DNA of 64,000 bases from positions 62,001 through 126,000 of the forward strand of contig JACEVL010000203.1 of the NCBI GenBank assembly GCA_020284085.1, written 5' to 3'. The position numbers were made by a program, and so were the translations under genes. This document shows positions 60,801-64,000 of the stretch, piece after piece (position 1 is the first letter of the stretch; each line of letters begins with the position of its first letter). The stretch is from Aporrectodea caliginosa (Eukaryota; Annelida; Clitellata; Crassiclitellata; Lumbricidae). The notes beneath the pieces are model-generated. The model was not told the DNA's origin. It saw nothing but the letters and a program-made list of their open reading frames with translations, and ran no database searches.

Positions 60801-62795
60801 CTAGCACAAGATTTACATCCCTTAAATAAGCCAACATTAAGTGGTGTACTGTCCCTGAAGATTGGATCAAAGGCGAGTTACCTTTTGTGAACTTGCGAGT
60901 AAAATATCATGTTATTGGTAAATGACATTGAAGTTGGCTTAAGTCATTGGCTGTGACAGACAGCAGTTAGTCTTGGTCTAAGTGAAATTAAAGTGCACTT
61001 GACTATATTTCTATTTCTAGTTCTATGCTCCCAAAAAAATTGAGATACCGGAACGCTACAGTGAAGACTCGGACAATGAGGCGCCAAGTCCAGAGGAAGC
61101 TCTGCGAAGAAGAGAAAAATCTGAAAAGCTACGAAAGATGGTTGCAGCTCAGAGGTGTTGAATTATTTTCTGTTCTAAACTAACGACTGTAGCGTGGTTA
61201 TCAATGAACAGGAATATTATCAATCAATGGGTGCTTCAGGTTAAATATGTGCAGCATGCAAGTAAATATGTATTTATGTAACAGAACATTTTTACAGAAC
61301 CTTTTTAAGTGTCCATAAGAATGAGTATTGTATTGTATTTACGGATTTCTAAAGTGCCGTTTAGAGTACTTCCTAATCAGAGGTTTTCAAGTGCAAAGGG
61401 CCCCACAAAAAAGAAGTCTTTAGATAACGGGCAGAGACAGCTAAGACCATAGAGCGCGTTATAGAGGGAAGATTATTTCAAAGCAAAGGGCCAAGAAAGG
61501 CTAAAGCACGATGCAGGGCAGTAGCAGTCCGAATCCAAGGTACTAGGAGGTCATGCCGGACCAAAGAACGAAGAGGGTGACTAGAGGTATGAGTGAAAGT
61601 GTTAAAGACATCTATTATAAATCTAACGGTGGTCTAAATGCTTGTATTGTGTGCTCATGTGATATTTACATGTTTAAAAGTTCTTTTAAAAGGTTGTTTA
61701 TGTATGTGAAACTGACGTTGTGTTTGCAACTTTTACAGTTTGCAGGAGTTTTCCAAAGACGAGCTTACTGCGCAGACCGGTGGACTTCAATACCGAGTGC
61801 AGGATGAAAGGCGTCGTAGAGAGCAGATGCTCGACACGAGACAGATGTTAGCAGAACAAGTCATTCGTAGAACGCGTCAAGGAAGTGAGAACGGTATGTC
61901 AGTATTAATAGCACACATAATTAATAATTATATCAATATTCGTTTCATCAATATTCTTTAATACATTAATGCAAGTTGATGCAGACGCAATTTGTCACAT
62001 TCAAATGTTTGTAGAGTTCAGACGTCAGCTTTGGTCCAAGCTTAGTATGACATTGTATGTATTGGGACATGCTTATAGTGCATTTTAAATGTCTCTCAAA
62101 AGTGACTTACTTGACTTATGGCCTTGGCAATGCTCCCGCACGCATAAGCCGCTCGTTTATGGAAGACCTCCATCCCTCTCTGTTGTATGCCCGGTGCGTA
62201 GCTAAAGTGCTAAATCTTAACTTCAGCTGAAGATGTTTCTTCTGCATTAAATAGAACAGTTGGATTTCCAGTGGAACTGTTCCAGTAAGATAGCCCATGC
62301 TTGAAAATGTGCGCTGTGCTCGAGTCGCTGTATTGTATTGTATTTGATCATTTATAAAGCGCTTCTCATAGCATAAGCCTTTCAGAAGCGCTTCCAATGC
62401 GAGGTACTACGAGAGAAAAGGAAGGTTTTAAGGTGAGAGAGAGGCAGAGATGCTACCAGAGAGGATAGTATTAGTAGATCACAGAGAAGGATGAAGTCCA
62501 TTCTATAGAGAGGGACTTCTGCAGGCAAAGGATCTGGATTGAGCCTTTATTGAAGTGAGGAACAAGGGCTGTGGGCTATGGGCTGCAGAATCCACATATC
62601 GTTGATGAGGTGGGCCTGCAATGACAGCATTGCAGTAGGGTCTGAGGACTTTAACCTATGTGAACCTGACACTTGATGGTGATTAGGAAAATCCTGAAAC
62701 GTGTTTGCTAGTCATTTCTGTTGCATTTTACAGCCAACAGAACACGTGCTATTGAAGATATTCTGAAAGACAGCGATGATGGACAGTATTTGTGA
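41094..62795 (+). CDS. PLEKHA5/6/7-like WW-PH scaffold protein, 24 coding exons
   Basis: Exons: 41094-41206, 42279-42355, 43034-43091, 43753-43812, 44351-44387, 44913-44941, 45244-45319, 45851-45926, 46133-46236, 46845-46954, 49111-51130, 51889-51990, 52627-52748, 53345-53525, 54216-54377, 55286-55432, 55988-56086, 56571-56628, 57246-58277, 59015-59121, 60010-60240, 61021-61154, 61739-61893, 62734-62795. All have AG/GT edges and matching phases; 5352 nt, 1783 residues. WW1 (W24, GRVFFINEE, W46), WW2 (W69 but F91 for the second Trp), a basic linker, PH domain about 142-244 (SWKRRWCVLAD, LGSLLLPSFKI, SLWMEAL), disordered 247-920, coiled coil about 995-1190, disordered 1192-1660, and a C-terminal block IEIPERYSED...EEALRRREKSEKLRKM. 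The order is that of PLEKHA5/6/7, which bind phosphoinositides and act at cell junctions and microtubules. The start is fixed by an upstream in-frame stop. It is longer than the human members I know, mainly through exon 11. Exon 13's acceptor is the least certain. Confidence 0.93.
41940..42460. repeat. Intronic minisatellite and ATTG microsatellite
   Basis: A broken tandem repeat sharing GGACTATTGTCAATAGTAAA and TTCAGCCTCCATTA lies in intron 1 (about 41950-42240). (ATTG)n follows at 42415-42460 in intron 2. Confidence 0.75.
42573..42790 (+). mobile_element. tRNA-derived SINE
   Basis: The head GGGGTGCATAGTAGTCTAAT then GGTTAGAGTGC looks like a pol III A box and GGTTCAAATTCC is a B box about 50 bases on. 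No CCA-ready tRNA fold was confirmed. It lies in intron 2 of the PLEKHA-like gene. Confidence 0.75.
45340..45556 (-). mobile_element. tRNA-derived SINE
   Basis: The complement starts AGCGGTGGTGTAGCAGTATG (A box region) and has CGCAGGTTCAGATCT (B box). The body reads toward 45340. Antisense in intron 7. Confidence 0.72.
46355..46570. repeat. TTCC microsatellite
   Basis: About 210 bp of (CTTC)/(TTCC) arrays in intron 9. Long Ser/Pro/Phe frames are artefacts. Confidence 0.93.
47020..48310. repeat. GC-rich repeat flanking a LINE fragment
   Basis: GCGTCCCCCCCAACTTTCGAAC recurs in tandem at 47085-47160. The segment CCCGATGGGGAG...TACGACGCT...TAGTCGTTAGG, seen at 47248-47300, occurs again at about 48100-48150. 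The two copies bracket the LINE fragment. Confidence 0.7.
47333..48025 (+). pseudogene. LINE reverse transcriptase fragment
   Basis: Frame-broken but recognisable: INASILQGSGLGP, then NRLPKYADDSYL with the catalytic YADD at about 47420, RVQEMVILGVTISDQIGFGA, ERLFDIVRATILARLRYASS and RKMTRPGFLPADFPSFD. This is a non-LTR reverse transcriptase palm/thumb region of a different family from the L2-like copies. At least two frameshifts. Lies in intron 10, sense orientation. Confidence 0.82.
48311..48430 (+). repeat. LINE 3' end
   Basis: AGAGTGCCTCTGAATAGC, a short inverted AGAGGCACTCT and an AATACAATGGAAATACAATA tail resemble a LINE 3' hairpin and tail, directly beyond the second GC-rich repeat copy. 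Confidence 0.5.
48870..49027. mobile_element. Palindromic hAT-type MITE
   Basis: 158 bp, ends CAGAGATGGGTAACTAATCG and, reversed, CAGAGATGGGCACGATTAG. The interior is made of TTAGCTAATCGATTAG-like pieces that can fold back throughout. Flanks ATTATAAC and GTTATAAC agree at 7 of 8. It lies in intron 10, 83 bases upstream of giant exon 11. Confidence 0.88.
49111..51130 (+). CDS. PLEKHA-like giant exon 11 (disordered linker)
   Basis: A single 2020-nt exon, residues 247-920, rich in Ser, Pro, Asn, Gln, Arg and Asp with no predicted fold by eye. Residues about 762-845 are tandem five-residue repeats of the type (G/R)NQ(M/L)(Q/P), encoded by 15-bp repeats at about 50654-50905. The frame continues open about 320 bases past the donor TTG|GTAAGT at 51130, so intron retention would lengthen it, but the later exons match in phase. 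Confidence 0.88.
52010..52240. repeat. Intronic CATA repeats
   Basis: Short ATACATGCATGTACAT-type palindromic repeats just after exon 12 (52035-52110), then unassigned sequence. Confidence 0.55.
54016..54190 (+). mobile_element. tRNA-derived SINE with AAT tail
   Basis: ACAGGTTTGAACCTCC fits a B box and the element ends GCTTAATAAATGC followed by (ATA)n. The A box is weak. Lies immediately before exon 15. Confidence 0.6.
54555..54870. repeat. TATG and CACA microsatellites
   Basis: (TATG)n at 54556-54593 and (CA)n with ACACCTAGACACAC interruptions at 54797-54860, in intron 15. Confidence 0.9.
55440..55712. repeat. Intronic minisatellite
   Basis: About six imperfect units of 40-48 bp containing GTGTAATCTCATGTTAGGAG, in intron 16. 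Starts only about 10 bases after the exon 16 donor. Confidence 0.85.
57246..58277 (+). CDS. PLEKHA-like long exon 19 (disordered linker)
   Basis: 1032 nt, residues about 1211-1554, Ser/Gly/Arg/Gln-rich with few hydrophobic runs. SNNILNRLLGSGQQSVTYGQ followed by QSTTYGQ is a small internal repeat. The donor is GCAACAG|GTACC; the upstream acceptor is TTACCAG. Confidence 0.85.
58430..58580 (+). repeat. L2-like LINE 3' end
   Basis: The plus-strand frame SLSLLKAQNLFLLSGYSHWERY then stop, followed by CGGCGCTATATAAGTTTCT, matches the C-terminal HWERF/Y plus 3' tail seen in the other L2-like copies. Sense orientation in intron 19. Confidence 0.7.
59340..59575 (-). pseudogene. L2-like LINE 3' end
   Basis: The minus-strand frame has GNSFSVAGPVTWNGLPVALR and FFSGLKTVLFDRGW, the C-terminus of an L2/CR1-like reverse transcriptase, with a (TAA)-type tail at 59336-59348. 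Antisense in intron 20. Confidence 0.78.
59762..59826. repeat. Perfect 25-bp hairpin in intron 20
   Basis: Arms 59762-59786 and 59802-59826 are exact complements around a 15-base loop; the left arm starts GTGCAAAATTGGTGGAGAAA. The size is like a small RNA precursor, though a perfect stem also fits a MITE remnant. Confidence 0.9.
60355..60640 (-). pseudogene. L2-like LINE 3' end
   Basis: Minus-strand CLKTFLFSHSSSHWERF then stop, a 3' segment and an ATACA tail at 60358-60383. Antisense in intron 21. Confidence 0.78.
60700..60830. repeat. Possible SINE 3' end
   Basis: TTTTTATATAGCGAACTTAT...CTCAACCCTTTTCACCTTTC resembles the SINE end at about 63670 (TTTTTATATAGCGACTGTTT). Partial and diverged. 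Confidence 0.45.
61325..61600 (-). repeat. L2-like LINE 3' end
   Basis: An ATACA tail (complement at 61325-61340), a diverged 3' hairpin segment and further LINE-like sequence containing the complement of AAGACCATAGAGCGCGTTAT. The coding is too decayed to read confidently. Confidence 0.6.
62333..62660 (-). repeat. L2-like LINE 3' end
   Basis: ATACA tail, then TTTATAAAGCGCTTCTCATA, CAGAAGCGCTTCCAATGCGA and GCAAAGGATCTGGATTGAGC (plus-strand reading), alignable with 29485-30090. Antisense in intron 23. Confidence 0.75.
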
Positions 62796-63467
62796 GCGTC
62801 GGATGGAGTTCTTTATCGACAGCAACTGACATTACTACCACGGTGTTCAAGACCAGAAGTCTTAGTACCAAAATACTCAAATGTTTGAACTGTGAACAAA
62901 GGACGTATGTGTTTATGTATGCACGACACTGATTGACTGTTCGTATTTAACAGTGCTATTGCATTTAAAACAGTTGTACTTGTGAAATGTCCAAATGAAT
63001 CTCCTGTCACAAGCATAATTAACGTTTTATATTTATTCGACTACCAGAAAATGATATATAGAATACTTTGTTAATTCATCGTGAGTTCTGAGTTATTGGT
63101 AATCTTGCATGAAGTAATTATGTTAATGAATTTTTAAGTGCCTTGGATGTAAAGCAAATTTCACATCGTGTACAGGCTTCTGTTTGAATCTGAAATACGT
63201 TATGTACAGGCTTTTGTTTGAGTCTAAAATATTCTTGCAGTTACATTATAAACAATATGATATATTTATAGTAAATGTTATATTTGTTCTTGACGGGCCT
63301 TGTATATTTATGAAGAATTGAAGAGCATACTAAATTTTTTAAACAAAGCTATGCTTGTATTTTAACTGTTCGCAAAAATACTTGAGACTTCTTGACTTCA
63401 CTGACCATGTGAGAGACTACAGAGTCTTAAATAACCTCAATTATTATAACATAATTTGATAGGCAAA

Positions 63468-63473
63468 AATAAA
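63468..63473 (+). terminator. Candidate poly(A) signal of the PLEKHA-like gene
   Basis: AATAAA about 670 bases after the stop at 62795, in AT-rich sequence that would be the 3' untranslated region. It is the first canonical signal I noticed; not proven. Confidence 0.4.
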
Positions 63474-63649
63474 TAACTTTTGAGGAAGAAAGAGAATTTG
63501 AGCATCTGAGAGAGCAGTTAATTTTACAGCATTGTACAATGTGGAATAAAGGAGAGCTTTTGTGGATTGAATAACAGTGGAATGCACAACGTCCTGTATA
63601 ACCGATGCTTGAGGAGCACAACTGTATTGAGGGATATACCTTACAATAC

Positions 63650-63870
63650 AGTACAATGTAGATGAACACGTTTTTATATAGCGACTGTTTAGCCTCGACA
63701 CTAATCATTTTTCAATGAATTGATCGGGTGAGATACTTAACCATAGCTGCCCGTTTGAATGGGCACGCCATGTGGAGGCGAACCCCAAACCTTTCGCATA
63801 GAGGCACATGGGATGCAGCCTACGCTCTAGCCAATGTAGCTAACCACTGGGCCAACCGGTGTGTAAGCGT
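63650..63870 (-). mobile_element. tRNA-derived SINE
   Basis: The complement starts near 63863 with CACCGGTTGGCCCAGTGGTT then AGCTACA (A box), has AAAGGTTTGGGGTTCGCCTC (B box region), and ends GCTATATAAAAACGTG near 63668. Confidence 0.68.
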
Positions 63871-64000
63871 ATGCTGAATAAATCAATATTTAATGGGGCG
63901 TTAACCAACCAGAATAGCGTGTGAACCGGATTGCGCGTGACAAGTCTGAGGTGGTATTCCAATTATTTAAGAAACTTTATCATAAAGCTTCAAGTCACTT
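63871..64000. other. Right window edge, nothing recognised
   Basis: No gene or named repeat is seen downstream of the SINE. Confidence 0.5.

Overview
The window is eukaryotic nuclear DNA. Genes are split by GT-AG introns, intergenic DNA is AT-rich, microsatellites are abundant, and DNA transposons, LINE fragments and tRNA-derived SINEs are dense. Gene content (a WW-WW-PH PLEKHA5/6/7 relative and a Rab2-like GTPase) and the repeat style (L2/CR1-like LINE ends, many hAT MITEs, a DD37D mariner) suggest a marine invertebrate, perhaps a deuterostome such as an echinoderm or hemichordate. That placement is an inference from style and was not tested.

Layout. 1-9.5 kb is accessory DNA: G-rich minisatellites, three structured MITEs with clear target-site duplications, a decayed hAT transposon (3.5-5.4 kb), a small local duplication and simple repeats. 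9.3-12.0 kb holds a mariner-type end, an LTR-like promoter/poly(A) segment, a hAT transposase C-terminus and an RTE-like reverse transcriptase fragment. 12.2-16.4 kb is the most unusual part. A degraded gene on the minus strand, from an uncharacterised multi-copy invertebrate family, has been cut by an L2-like LINE, by an intact DD37D mariner with 208-bp inverted repeats, by a 172-bp hAT MITE, and by a rearranged 294-bp copy of its own interior. That copy preserves the mariner's empty TA site. 16.4-18.1 kb carries another interspersed repeat and a TA-flanked inverted-repeat element enclosing a microsatellite.

21.2-24.7 kb (minus strand) holds six exons of a Rab2-like GTPase. It has the geranylgeranylated CC end but substitutions in two nucleotide-binding motifs, and its P-loop exon is not found. 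A 1.2-kb satellite built on an alternating 47/48-bp dimer lies just upstream, next to the window's only N. 26-41 kb is repeat-rich and has no gene I can support.

41.1-62.8 kb (plus strand) is one large gene of 24 coding exons, about 1783 residues: WW, degenerate WW, PH, a 674-residue disordered exon with pentapeptide repeats, coiled coil, a second long disordered exon, and a conserved-looking C-terminus. Exon phases agree at every junction. Its introns hold SINEs, LINE tails, a palindromic hAT MITE and a perfect 25-bp hairpin. The two host genes are not obviously linked in function: one suits junction/cytoskeletal scaffolding, the other ER-Golgi traffic.
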